A model generated the notes under the pieces. It was not told where the DNA came from and did no database searches. It saw nothing but the letters and a program-made list of their open reading frames with translations. Below, piece after piece: positions 45,805-54,523 of a DNA stretch of 64,000 bases. Every line of letters begins with the position of its first letter. The stretch's first letter is position 1. This stretch comes from Novosphingobium pentaromativorans US6-1. GTDB taxonomy: Bacteria; Pseudomonadota; Alphaproteobacteria; Sphingomonadales; Sphingomonadaceae. Made by a program: the position numbers and the translations under genes. Location: assembly GCF_000767465.1 (NCBI RefSeq), contig NZ_CP009291.1, positions 3,514,501 through 3,578,500 of the forward strand, read 5' to 3'.

Positions 45805-47073
45805 CTACCAGTGACCGTGAAGCAGGTTTCTGGTGTTGTCGCACATCACCATCTTCTGCTCCTGGGGCGTCAGGTTCGCGATATCGTTGTAGTAATTGAG
45901 CGGAACGCGAATGGCTTCCGCGTGCGGCCAGTCGCTGCCGAAGGCGACCCGGTCCACGCCGATCAGATCGACCAGATCGCGTGCCGAATCCTCGTAGAAG
46001 GGCATAACGGTGACGTGCCGGCGAACCGCTTCGACCGGATCCTTCCTGAATCCCTTGGGCATGCGGCCATAGGCATCTGCCAACCGGTCCAACATCGGTT
46101 TCACCCAGGATGAACCGCTTTCGACGCAGGCAACGTGCAAGCTGGGATGCCGATCGAACACGCCGTGGCCGACCATGAAGGTGATCATGTCCGCAGCGGC
46201 CCGGCCAAGCATGTCGAGACACAACTGGGTTGGGTCCGCGAACCGTTCGAAGGGCAGGAATTCGTCTCGCTTGTCGCCGATCCACCAGCGGTAGAAGCGG
46301 TCATAGCCCGAATCGCCGGCATGGTTGGTGATGAGCACCCGTGCTTCCGCGGCCCGCGCCCAGAAGGGGTCGAATTCGGGCGCACCCGGGGAGCGCGTAC
46401 CATTGGTTCCCGGCACCGGCGCGGGGCGAATTTGCACGGCATTGCAACCGGCCTTGATAAGGAACTCCAACTCGGCAACGGCCGCGTCGGGATCGCCGAG
46501 CGTGACCGCGCCTACCGGGAATTGCCTGCCGTTGCCAAAGCCATATTCCTCGGCGACCCACAAGTTGAGCGAGTGATAGAGTGCGCCGACCAGATCGGGG
46601 CGATGGCCTACCCGCTCCTCGATCACGGCGGCGAGCGTTGGGAAGATCATCGCGGCGTGAATGCCCAGTTCGTCCATCTTCTCCAGATGAGCTGCGCCAT
46701 TGCGCATGGCCGGGATGATCCTCATGGGCTCGCCCGCCATTTCCTTCAGGCTCAGCCCGTCGGGATTGTTGTGGCGCATGAACTCTTCATGCGAGCCCGG
46801 TGCCGAAATCACTGAAAATAGCGGATTGGGGTACATGTATGAGATCTTGCCGTCCAGAGCGAGCTTGGTGTGCCCGTTTGGCAGGGTTATGTACATGAAA
46901 TCGTGTTCGAACTTCTTGGGAAGATGGCGCAGGAAGGCTTCCGGCGGCTCGTAATAATGGTGATCGATATCCCAGATCTGGTAATCGGGTTTTTGCGTGC
47001 GGCCTTCGCCTGGGCGTTCGAGTGTATCCGTTGTCATGGTTCGAGATCCGTTCTTGCTCTGCAAAGCCACCAT
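45805..47073 (-). CDS. Amidohydrolase-2 family metal-dependent hydrolase/decarboxylase
   Basis: A protein of about 422 residues of the PF04909 type, a family that includes zinc- or manganese-dependent aromatic acid decarboxylases. IWDIDHHYYEPPEAF supplies the N-terminal metal ligands, ITNHAGDSG a middle His and FGSDWPHAE the C-terminal Asp. It is distantly similar to the second amidohydrolase at 58237-59436. The start at 47073 has AAGGGG eight bases upstream; an internal ATG at 47037 gives 410 residues and the more usual N terminus. The substrate is unknown, probably an intermediate of the local catabolic pathway. Confidence 0.85.
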   Translation of the reverse strand: MVALQSKNGSRTMTTDTLERPGEGRTQKPDYQIWDIDHHYYEPPEAFLRHLPKKFEHDFMYITLPNGHTKLALDGKISYMYPNPLFSVISAPGSHEEFMRHNNPDGLSLKEMAGEPMRIIPAMRNGAAHLEKMDELGIHAAMIFPTLAAVIEERVGHRPDLVGALYHSLNLWVAEEYGFGNGRQFPVGAVTLGDPDAAVAELEFLIKAGCNAVQIRPAPVPGTNGTRSPGAPEFDPFWARAAEARVLITNHAGDSGYDRFYRWWIGDKRDEFLPFERFADPTQLCLDMLGRAAADMITFMVGHGVFDRHPSLHVACVESGSSWVKPMLDRLADAYGRMPKGFRKDPVEAVRRHVTVMPFYEDSARDLVDLIGVDRVAFGSDWPHAEAIRVPLNYYNDIANLTPQEQKMVMCDNTRNLLHGHW

Positions 47074-47442
47074 GATCTACGCCCCTTCGAACGACTTTGA
47101 CCTTCGTCAAATTCGTTTCGGGGTGCGCTCGATGAATTCCCGGCGCGAGCGCGACGACTCAACCTGAAAATATCTCGATATAATAGAGGTAACTGTTTCA
47201 GGTCTGCGCGGATGCACTCTGGCGCGCCATGAATTCGGCTGTGCCAGGCATGACTTTTTCCGCTTGGCATCGGGTCTCATGGGAGGTTCGGCGGGGGCGA
47301 TCCGCTGCAACGCCGGTGGGGCAAGGCGAGAAGCAGGGAAGGGTGTTCCTCCACAACGACCGAGGAATTCTGCCGCAAGACCGACTGACCTTCCCGGCGC
47401 GGCGCGCTTCAACCTGCCAGGGCAACCGCCGGATATTCGGGG
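47074..47442. promoter_or_regulatory. Intergenic region with an inverted repeat upstream of the amidohydrolase
   Basis: ACCTGAAA (47162-47169) and TTTCAGGT (47196-47203) are perfect 8-base complements separated by an A+T-rich 26-base spacer that contains ATATCTCGATATAAT, itself partly palindromic and like a -10 element. It lies about 90 bases upstream of the amidohydrolase start. Short open frames in the remaining bases are not supported as genes. Confidence 0.45.
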
Positions 47443-48903
47443 CTAGACTGTCTGTATCATCTGGGCGATCGCACGGCGATCCACGCAGGTTTCATGTCTG
47501 GCAATGACCCTGCGCTCGATGGGGCCGGCAAAGGCGCTGCGGAGAATGCGGAGCCAGATCCGCGGTCCCTTCAGCCAGGCTGTAAGGTCAGTGATGCCAT
47601 TGCCGGCATAGACGATCGCGCGACGGACTTCGGGATCGATCTGCATCGCCCGGTTGACCTGTCGGCCAATGATGTACCTCAAACGATCGCGCCAGGATTT
47701 CGGCTTCAATCCAACCGATGCGCGAAAAGCCTCATAGTCATTCCTGTCGGTTGTCAGCAGGAATTCCCACTCGGCACGAAACGCCTGCTTCAGTCCGGCT
47801 TCATAGCGGATGGCCCGTTCTCGGGGAGAGTCCTGTTCAACCAGGATATCCGCAAGGATGTGCGATCCGATCAGGGCGCAGGCACATCCGCGACCGAATT
47901 TGGGATTCGACCTCAACGCCGTATCACCGGCGAAAAAGAACCCGAGCAGTCTTGGCGAACCGTCGCTGACGCTGTGGCGCCAGGTGGCGTCCATGTTTGC
48001 CCAGCGATTGACCCCCGTCGTCGGCAGGAAATGGGTCGGATTGATCCACTCGGCGATATTGGGAACACTGGCGATGACGGCGTCGAAAACTTCTGTATCG
48101 CCAAGGTGTCCATAAAGCAGAGGATCATCCTTGAAGGCAGCAAGCGTCACGGTTGCGGTGCCGTTGTCGCCTGACATGAGGGACATGGTCATGTGCGGTG
48201 TCTGGCTGACGCGGATGAGTGCCTTGGGCAGGGTAGTTCCGTCCGCGAGTTTGTAGCTGCGCGTGAAATACGCCACGTTGGACGCATAGTACTCTTCCCG
48301 GATATCGGCACCGGCCTGGACCAGGGACTGAAAGAAGCCCGATCCCCGGCCGGATGCGTCGATCACGACGTCCGATCGTATCTCGCGGCATCCTTCGCCA
48401 TCCTTGATCGACACGCCGCGCACGACGATCGTTCCGTCGTCCTGCTTCTCTGTGAGCAAAGACCGCACCTTGGCCCCGACGATCAGTTGGGCAATTGCCT
48501 GACGCTCTACGTAGCGCCTTAGTACGAGTTCGAGGGTCGTGCGGCGCGACATCAGGGTCGTGATTTCGGCATCTTCGGAGACGGGGCGGTACTTTCCTGC
48601 GATTTCCTTGTGGAATCCGTCTTCAAAATGGTGCTCGCCGACGCCTGCGTCGATCAGTTCCTGCAGCAAGTCCGGATAGCGGTCGCGCAGCAGATTGCGG
48701 ATGCTGGCGATCAGCGTATGGGGCTGAACCGCATGGGGCGTACCGTTGCGTTTCCACCGGTGCGACGTCGCAGGCGTGATGTCGGGAGAGGGCGCGGGAT
48801 CCCTTTCCAGGATCGTGACGTCGAACCCCTTGCCTTTGAGAGCCAGCGCACAAGCCAGCCCGGCAATACTGCCGCCGATGATGAGGATGCTTTCGGCCTT
48901 CAT
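47443..48903 (-). CDS. FAD-dependent monooxygenase/oxidoreductase
   Basis: A 486-residue flavoprotein of the group A hydroxylase fold. The N-terminal Rossmann ILIIGGSIAGLACALALKG ends in the acidic residue of TILER, and the second FAD motif is in FFFAGDTALRSNPKFGRG near residue 310. It probably hydroxylates or dehydrogenates a ring substrate; relatives include halogenase- and geranylgeranyl-reductase-like proteins. The ATG at 48903 has GGGAG seven bases upstream, whereas the in-frame ATG at 48909 would overlap that site. It has its own promoter region with a palindrome 79 bases upstream. Confidence 0.82.
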   Translation of the reverse strand: MKAESILIIGGSIAGLACALALKGKGFDVTILERDPAPSPDITPATSHRWKRNGTPHAVQPHTLIASIRNLLRDRYPDLLQELIDAGVGEHHFEDGFHKEIAGKYRPVSEDAEITTLMSRRTTLELVLRRYVERQAIAQLIVGAKVRSLLTEKQDDGTIVVRGVSIKDGEGCREIRSDVVIDASGRGSGFFQSLVQAGADIREEYYASNVAYFTRSYKLADGTTLPKALIRVSQTPHMTMSLMSGDNGTATVTLAAFKDDPLLYGHLGDTEVFDAVIASVPNIAEWINPTHFLPTTGVNRWANMDATWRHSVSDGSPRLLGFFFAGDTALRSNPKFGRGCACALIGSHILADILVEQDSPRERAIRYEAGLKQAFRAEWEFLLTTDRNDYEAFRASVGLKPKSWRDRLRYIIGRQVNRAMQIDPEVRRAIVYAGNGITDLTAWLKGPRIWLRILRSAFAGPIERRVIARHETCVDRRAIAQMIQTV

Positions 48904-49041
48904 GCGCATACTCCCAATTCCGACTGCTTCATGTCGCATGCTCGATAGAGCCGATGCGGCCGCGCAAGTGCAGCACTCGTTTGTATATTAGCTCAATATA
49001 CATATTTGGCGCGAGGCAGAGTCAAATTTCATGCCGGCACG
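48904..49041. promoter_or_regulatory. Promoter region of the FAD monooxygenase with a 21-base palindrome
   Basis: TGTATATT (48982-48989), AGCTC, AATATACA (48995-49002) is a perfect 8-bp dyad with 5-base spacer, the size and symmetry of a TetR- or GntR-type operator. It stands out as strongly A+T-rich in this genome. No regulator gene is adjacent; the nearest candidates are the LuxR at 54.5 kb and the LysR proteins. Confidence 0.55.
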
Positions 49042-49390
49042 TCATGGAACGTGCGATGCCAGCCATATGTATGGCGATGATGTGCGTGCCTGCCGCAAGT
49101 CCTGTCGACCGACCACGCCCGCGAAGGAACCGTCGACTTCCGTTGTGATCGCGCTGTTTGGGGCGGTCAGAAAGTCGCTTTCGCAAGATGCCTGCAGGTC
49201 GTCGCTGAGTTGTCTGTTCCTGCCGTTCGTGGGGGTGGCGACCATGAGAAATGGCGCTCCGACGGTATGGGCGACGACCATTGGACCAGGCTGGTCGACG
49301 CGCAGGGCTGCAAGGGTCGGCGCTTCAGGCTGCGCGCCTTTCGGTTCTATTTCTTGCGTGCCGAAGGCCTTACGTTCCGGCTCCAGTAGC
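49042..49390 (-). pseudogene. Possible coding remnant without a start
   Basis: On the minus strand an open frame runs from about 49390 to a TGA at 49042, in a different frame from the reductase gene that ends at 49347. Its codon third positions are fairly G+C-rich and the translation (for example KGAQPEAPTLAALRVDQPG, then MVVAHTVGAPFLMVATPT) looks protein-like, but no start codon with a ribosome-binding site is seen and I recognise no family. It may be the 3' remnant of a lost gene, or chance. Confidence 0.25.
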
Positions 49391-50417
49391 GCGGGATATC
49401 AAGCGGGCCGAGGAGGCCCGCTGGGGAGCGGCAGAGCGCGGGTATCGCGTTGACAGCTGGCATCGCCGGGCAGGCTGACGGCTCGCCATTGTCGGGCGGA
49501 AAGGCGAACTCCATCGAGAAGGAGGGGCTACCCTCGACCTCGATGCGGTAAACCAGATCAACCGGCGCGTAAGGCGCCTTCCATTTCGCGCCGGCCCCGC
49601 GCCATATCGAATCCACGTGCTCCACGATGGCGATAGGTGCGCCGCCTGACATCGCCCGTAGCTCGAAGTGGAGGACGACAGCGGTGCCTGCCTTCACGGT
49701 GCCGATTCCGGCCTCGATATCCTCGTCGAGGGTTTCTACCTCGAAGAAGGTTTGCCAATCGTCGATTTCCACGCCGAGGGCGTCGGCGATCTGGTAAAGG
49801 GTGGGTGCCCATAGCGCCTTCAGCTTGCCGTCGCGCAGCATGCCTGGCGTGACCCCCGGTTCAATGCCAAAGCCGAATATGTCGCGCAGGGTTTGCGAGG
49901 AGTAATGGCCGAAATAGCCCAGTTCCAAAACCCTTACGCAGTCGATCCGGTCCGCGGCGGCCAACGCGGCCAGCGCGAGATCGGTAGTCGCCCATCCCGG
50001 GTCGATGCCGGTGAAGAAGAAGCTCGAATTGCCGGCTTTGCAGGCCGTTTCGATCTTTGCCCGCGTGTCCTTGGGGGCGGTAGGCGGGTGGGCGAATTCG
50101 AACGCCGAGAAATTGACGATGTTCGTCCCGCGCTCCAACAACGGCAGACTGTGGGCGAGCCAGCGATCGTGCTCGCCCGGCATGGAGCGGCCGAAATCGC
50201 ATAGGCAATCCGCGCCCAGCGCATGGAGTTCGTCCCAATTGTCGGTCGCTGTAATGCCAATCGGGTCGAGACCGGCAAGCACACCGCAATCGATCCCGAC
50301 CTTGTCTTTCGACCAGACGAACTGGCCTACCAGCTCAAGCTCGGGATGATTGCAGATTCCCTTGAGGGCGCGCTTGCCGAGTTGGCCGCTGCCGCAATGG
50401 ATCACGCGCAAGGTCAT
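49347..50417 (-). CDS. Dihydrodipicolinate reductase-like NAD(P)-dependent oxidoreductase
   Basis: A 356-residue Rossmann protein. VIHCGSGQLGKRALKG at the N terminus binds the nucleotide, and the remainder resembles the dihydrodipicolinate reductase-like / 2,4-diaminopentanoate dehydrogenase-like group rather than lysine-pathway DapB (too long, lacks the DapB catalytic HHxxK block). Such genes recur in catabolic clusters with undefined roles. The ATG at 50417 has AGAGGA eight bases upstream. It is the last gene of the minus-strand set epimerase, epoxide hydrolase, sulfotransferase, reductase. Confidence 0.72.
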   Translation of the reverse strand: MTLRVIHCGSGQLGKRALKGICNHPELELVGQFVWSKDKVGIDCGVLAGLDPIGITATDNWDELHALGADCLCDFGRSMPGEHDRWLAHSLPLLERGTNIVNFSAFEFAHPPTAPKDTRAKIETACKAGNSSFFFTGIDPGWATTDLALAALAAADRIDCVRVLELGYFGHYSSQTLRDIFGFGIEPGVTPGMLRDGKLKALWAPTLYQIADALGVEIDDWQTFFEVETLDEDIEAGIGTVKAGTAVVLHFELRAMSGGAPIAIVEHVDSIWRGAGAKWKAPYAPVDLVYRIEVEGSPSFSMEFAFPPDNGEPSACPAMPAVNAIPALCRSPAGLLGPLDIPRYWSRNVRPSARKK

Positions 50418-50451
50418 CGTCCGTTTCCTCTTTGGTCCCGTATTGCAATCA

Positions 50452-51600
50452 TCACTCGATTCCGAAGCGGTCGGTGTAGAAGGCGAAATCCTTGCGGATC
50501 TGTTCGGCGGTAAGGCCAAACTGCTCAGGCGTGTAGCTGTGGGTGCCATGCGCGCCGGATCGGTTCGCGGCGTACCAGTCTTCCATTTTCCGCCTGGCTT
50601 CGGGCCGCAATTCGAAGCCGAGAAAGTCGTAGATCCGCTCGATCGAACCCAGCGGGTCTGCAATGAAGTCATGGTGGTGAAGATCGAAGAAGCGATCCTC
50701 GCCGATACGTTCCCGCGAGGCGAGTGCACGTTCCATTCCTTCACGCAGATGTTCGGCCCGCCGCCGCCCGATGTCAGATATGTCGATTTCCAGTCCCTTT
50801 GGCATGAGCGCCGTCACGAAGCTGATTGCGGACGGCACCGCCTTGGCCGGATCGCGATGGGTCCAGACGATCCTCGCTTCTGGATAGGCAGAGAATAGGG
50901 CGTCGAGGTGAAAGCAATGCGCCGGCGCCTTGAACAGCCAGCGCCCCGGTGGGCGGCGGGACTGGAGCAGTTCCATGAATCGGCGATGGAACGCGAAGGT
51001 CGGGCCAAGATCGGCGTTGCGCCACCACGCATGGTATTCCGGGATCGGCAGAATGAAGTTCTGAGACATGAAACAGGTCGAGAGCACCTCGACATCCTCC
51101 GTCCCCGCATCCGCGTCCCACAGATGCATCGCCATCATCTGCGGATTTTCACGGGCCATCGCTTCGTATCTGGCCTTGAGGGCGACCCGGCGGGGATCGT
51201 TTTCCTCGTCGCCGAGTACAGGCGGCGGGACCGGCTTGGACTGTTCCCAGCTTCGCAGCGAACGGAAGTCTTCATCGAGCGACAGGATGTTGGCGAGGGC
51301 AGTGGTACCGGTGCGCGGCAATCCGGTGATCGAAACGGCGGATTCGATCGAGGTCTGCCCGACTTCGGGATGGGTGCGGGACCATTCCTGCATTTCCAGC
51401 AGGTTGACCAGGCGCGTGTGGATCTGGGCGACCATCGGCTTCACGATCGCCTCGGGCGCTTCCAGCTCGTTCTCGATTGCTTCGATAAAGCGATTCAGGC
51501 CCACCAGAAACCCTTCATCGCCAAAATCGGAAAGGTTGGCGCTGGACCGGGCATCGGCCATCATTCGCTGTGGGCTGGGAAATTTGAAGCGGGTCGCCAT
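50452..51600 (-). CDS. Sulfotransferase family protein
   Basis: A 382-residue PAPS-dependent sulfotransferase-fold protein. The 5'-phosphosulfate loop SITGLPRTGTTALAN is at residues 90-104 and the 3'-phosphate segment IVWTHRDPAKAVPS near 280. FKAPAHCFHLDALF is also typical. It could sulfate an alcohol or phenol in the local pathway; pairing with a secreted sulfatase 9 kb away is notable. The ATG at 51600 has GAGAGGAAGG upstream. It lies 38 bases after the epoxide hydrolase and 34 before the reductase. Confidence 0.85.
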   Translation of the reverse strand: MATRFKFPSPQRMMADARSSANLSDFGDEGFLVGLNRFIEAIENELEAPEAIVKPMVAQIHTRLVNLLEMQEWSRTHPEVGQTSIESAVSITGLPRTGTTALANILSLDEDFRSLRSWEQSKPVPPPVLGDEENDPRRVALKARYEAMARENPQMMAMHLWDADAGTEDVEVLSTCFMSQNFILPIPEYHAWWRNADLGPTFAFHRRFMELLQSRRPPGRWLFKAPAHCFHLDALFSAYPEARIVWTHRDPAKAVPSAISFVTALMPKGLEIDISDIGRRRAEHLREGMERALASRERIGEDRFFDLHHHDFIADPLGSIERIYDFLGFELRPEARRKMEDWYAANRSGAHGTHSYTPEQFGLTAEQIRKDFAFYTDRFGIE

Positions 51601-51638
51601 TGGCAGCCTTCCTCTCGACCGATTGCATCCTGATACGC

Positions 51639-52802
51639 TCAAGCGCGCAATTGCCGCGCGAAGGCTCGGATCTCGTCGATGAACAGGTCGGGTGCTTCCA
51701 ATGCGGCAAAATGGCCGCCGCGCGGCTGTTCCTCCCAGCGGACGATATTGCTGCAGATCGTCTCGGCCCATTTACGGGGCGTGCGGCGGATCTCCGCCGG
51801 GAAACGGGCATGGCCGACCGGGACGGAGATCGAACGGATATCGTTGACCAGACGGCCAGGTCCGAGCGATTCGTAATAGAGCCGCATCGCAGAGTTGATG
51901 GTCTGCGTGACCCAGTAGAGCATGATGTTTTCGAGAAGCTGGTCCTTGGTGTAGGAACTTTCGATGTCCTCGCCGCAATCGCTCCAGGTCTTGAATTTCT
52001 CGACGATCCAGGCCGCAAGGCCCGCAGGGGAATCGTTGAGGCCATAGGCGAGCGACTGAGGCTTGGTGCGCTGGATCACCTGATAGCCGCTCTCGTTCTC
52101 TTCATATGCGGCCTTCCATTTCAGATAGGCCAGATCGTCCTCGGTCAGGCCGTCCGCGGGGTTCGCGGGGTCTGCCGGTGCACCGACCATGAGATTGAGG
52201 TGAAGTCCGATCAGCCGGTCGGGCACATAGGTCGCGACAAGCCCTGAAATGCCCGCCCCCCAGTCACCGCCCTGGGCGATGTAACGGTCATAGCCGAGCA
52301 TCTCCATCAGGCGCACGTTGATCCGCGCCGCTTGGCGCGTGGAAAAGCCCTTGCCCTTCGTTGGCCCCGAAAAGCCATAGCCGGGGATCGAGGGAGCCAC
52401 GATGTGGAAGGCATCCTTTGGATTGCCGCCGTGCGCGCGCGGGTCGGTCAGCGGGCCGAAAATGTCGAGGAACTCGGCCACCGAACCGGGATAACCGTGC
52501 GTGATGATCATCGCAGTAGCGTCCGGTTCGGGCGAGCGGATGTGATAGAAATGCACATTCTGCCCGTCGATTTCGGTCATGAACTGAGGGAAGGCGTTGA
52601 ACCGGGCCTCGGCCTTTCGCCAGTCGAACCCGTCCTGCCAGTAATCGCAAAGTTCCTTCAGATAGGCGAGGTTGGTGCCATAGTCCCAGCCGGCATCCTC
52701 CGGCTCGTCGGGCCAGCGCGTCCGGGCCAGGCGGAGCTTCAGATCGTTGATGACATCGTCGGAAACATGCGCCTTGAACGGTGTCACTTGCGGTGTGGTC
52801 AT
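51639..52802 (-). CDS. Epoxide hydrolase (EHN-type alpha/beta hydrolase)
   Basis: A 387-residue enzyme with an N-terminal EHN domain (VSDDVINDLKLRLARTRWPD, DWRKAEARFNAFPQF) and an alpha/beta-hydrolase core. The oxyanion segment HGYPGS is at 102-107, the nucleophile Asp180 in GGDWGAG, and the catalytic His in GGHFAALE near the C terminus, with Tyr residues of the lid likely. It would open an epoxide to a diol, for example downstream of the P450. The ATG at 52802 has AGAGGAAAA upstream; longer frames are not needed. Part of the same operon as its neighbours. Confidence 0.9.
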   Translation of the reverse strand: MTTPQVTPFKAHVSDDVINDLKLRLARTRWPDEPEDAGWDYGTNLAYLKELCDYWQDGFDWRKAEARFNAFPQFMTEIDGQNVHFYHIRSPEPDATAMIITHGYPGSVAEFLDIFGPLTDPRAHGGNPKDAFHIVAPSIPGYGFSGPTKGKGFSTRQAARINVRLMEMLGYDRYIAQGGDWGAGISGLVATYVPDRLIGLHLNLMVGAPADPANPADGLTEDDLAYLKWKAAYEENESGYQVIQRTKPQSLAYGLNDSPAGLAAWIVEKFKTWSDCGEDIESSYTKDQLLENIMLYWVTQTINSAMRLYYESLGPGRLVNDIRSISVPVGHARFPAEIRRTPRKWAETICSNIVRWEEQPRGGHFAALEAPDLFIDEIRAFARQLRA

Positions 52803-52827
52803 TGTGCTTTTCCTCTTGTTGGCCGGC

Positions 52828-53754
52828 TCAGGAATTGCTTGTGGCTTGGCCGTAGCGCTTTTCGAAAAGTGCCCGGAACGCATCGGCGAACTTCACCCTG
52901 GAAGGCCCGGTGATGGCGCGGCGACGGGTCTGATCCGACCCGCCGGTCCGCGTCGTGTTGGGTACGGGGTTGGTGACAATCTTCACGTCCATGCCCGACC
53001 ATTTGCCCACCATCGCGCACCATTCCTGCTGTGTCACGATTTCATCGCCGCCCCAGTTGACGATAGTCGCAGGAGACGAGGCGGCGTTCAGCATGGCTTC
53101 CAGCTGGCCGCACAGATCGTCGGTGTGGATGGGCAGGTGGGGCATCGGGTCCCACCGCGCGGGCACTTCCTTGCCCGCCATGATCATCGCCATGTTGATC
53201 ATCGGCAGGAACATCGTCCCGTCGCCGTAGATCGTATTCAGCCGCGTGATGATGACCGGCAGGTCATAGGCGCTGGCGCAAAATCGGGCGACCGCCTCCT
53301 GCGCGATCTTGCCTGGACCGCTGGTGGGCGACCACGGCGTGAAGGCGCTGCCGATCGGACTGTCTTCCTTCGGGAACTCAAAGGGATCCTCGACGGCGGA
53401 ATAAATCGCACCTGATGACATGACCAGCGCGGCTCTGGCCTTGCGGCAATGATGCAGCACATGGCCGGTGCCTTCGCCGTTGACCCGCACGGCACCGTCG
53501 AAATCATCCTTGCCGCCGCGATAATAGGCGAGATGCAGGACATAAGTGAAATCGTCGGGAAGCATCGACAGATCGCCGCTCGCCACATCGACCGTCACCG
53601 GTCGCGCGCCCAGCGCCCGTACTTCCTCTTCGCTGCCCGGTTTGGAAAAGCGCGCCGCGCCCCAGACCTCGTTATCACCAGCCAGATAGGCGATGAGCGG
53701 GCGCGCGACCTCTCCCGACGCGCCCGTGACTAGAATTTTCTCATTCCGGATCAT
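52828..53754 (-). CDS. NAD-dependent epimerase/dehydratase-fold protein lacking the catalytic Tyr
   Basis: A 308-residue extended-SDR protein. The cofactor loop VTGASGEVARPL is slightly atypical (Glu in place of the third conserved residue) and VMSSGAIYS carries the active-site Ser. The YxxxK position reads SGPGK: Lys149 is kept but Tyr145 is replaced by Ser, so standard epimerase or dehydratase chemistry is unlikely. It may be a binding protein or use a different mechanism. Start is the ATG at 53754; the epoxide hydrolase follows after 25 bases. A decayed paralogue lies just upstream. Confidence 0.75.
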   Translation of the reverse strand: MIRNEKILVTGASGEVARPLIAYLAGDNEVWGAARFSKPGSEEEVRALGARPVTVDVASGDLSMLPDDFTYVLHLAYYRGGKDDFDGAVRVNGEGTGHVLHHCRKARAALVMSSGAIYSAVEDPFEFPKEDSPIGSAFTPWSPTSGPGKIAQEAVARFCASAYDLPVIITRLNTIYGDGTMFLPMINMAMIMAGKEVPARWDPMPHLPIHTDDLCGQLEAMLNAASSPATIVNWGGDEIVTQQEWCAMVGKWSGMDVKIVTNPVPNTTRTGGSDQTRRRAITGPSRVKFADAFRALFEKRYGQATSNS

Positions 53755-53783
53755 TGCTATGGCCTTCTTTCCCGCATTGCCGA

Positions 53784-54062
53784 TCAGCCTGCGCCGGACA
53801 TTTCGCGGGCCCTGTGTGCCTCGGCCATTTCGCCCAGGCCGTCGCGCCAGTGGACCTTGCAGGGATTGGTGATCGCCATGCGCCGCTTGTTGTCGGCCTC
53901 GACGCGCTTCTGGCTGCGTTCGGGATAGTTGGCGGTGACCTCGGGGGTGAGGCCAAGGATCTCACCGAAAAGCGCGCACATGTCCTGTGCCGGAACCGCC
54001 TCGTGACCGCCCCGGTTGATGATCGGCACTTCCGGGGGCGCCGCAGCGAGGATCGGCCCAGG
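53784..54062 (-). pseudogene. 3' remnant of a second epimerase-like gene
   Basis: The frame ending at the TGA 53784-53786 encodes AAAPPEVPIINRGGHEAVPA followed by a tail ending near HRAREMSGAG. It aligns with the C-terminal 80-90 residues of the intact neighbour (AASSPATIVNWGGDEIVTQQ and RRRAITGPSRVKFADAF, against RRMAITNPCKVHWRDGL). Upstream the frame meets a TAG at 54063-54065 and the N-terminal two thirds are missing. This is a truncated paralogue, so gene duplication followed by decay is the likely history. Confidence 0.65.
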
Positions 54063-54231
54063 CTACGCGTGGATGATCCCGGCCCGATCGATCCCAAACA
54101 GCACTCAGGCCGCGCACCATCCCACGGCCTCGCCGCGCGGGGCGGATGCGAGCAGGGGTGACGCAAGAGGTGCGCCGCACGATGCCGGCCTGGTTCCTGG
54201 CAGCGTGATGGCCAGCGCGATGCCGCGATAA

Positions 54232-54381
54232 TCATCGAATACGCTGGCTACGGACTTGGCCCACTCCGTCGTCTCGATCAGCAGGGCCGTGGCTACCGCT
54301 GGCAATGCTCGAACGCATTGTGCCCGACGCTTTGCGTAAAGGGGAATGCTCGGCATGGGAATGGACCGTTGAAAGCGTCAT
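54232..54381 (-). pseudogene. Broken 5' gene fragment or small open frame with a good ribosome-binding site
   Basis: ATG at 54381 follows AGAGGAAAG closely and opens a 49-codon frame (MTLSTVHSHAEHSPLRKASG at its start) that ends at TGA 54232-54234. A second open frame continues on the same strand to about 54105. Together with the epimerase remnant below, the stretch 53784-54381 looks like what is left of a gene with deletions or frameshifts. A short authentic peptide cannot be excluded. Confidence 0.35.
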
Positions 54382-54523
54382 TCTTTCCTCTCCGGACTCG
54401 CGATGATTCGCGCAGCGATCAATGGTCTAGGCTGTCGATAGAGGCTGCACGATACCCAAATGGTAGGTTACGGATTAGGCCTGCCCGTTTCATCCGGCGT
54501 TGTCAGGGCGGACAGGTAATGCC

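Noticed and set aside
47107..47412. Minus-strand 101-codon open frame between the amidohydrolase and FAD monooxygenase
   Set aside because: Composition is Arg/Pro/Ser-rich as in shadow frames, it overlaps the inverted repeat and promoter-like region, and nothing is recognisable.
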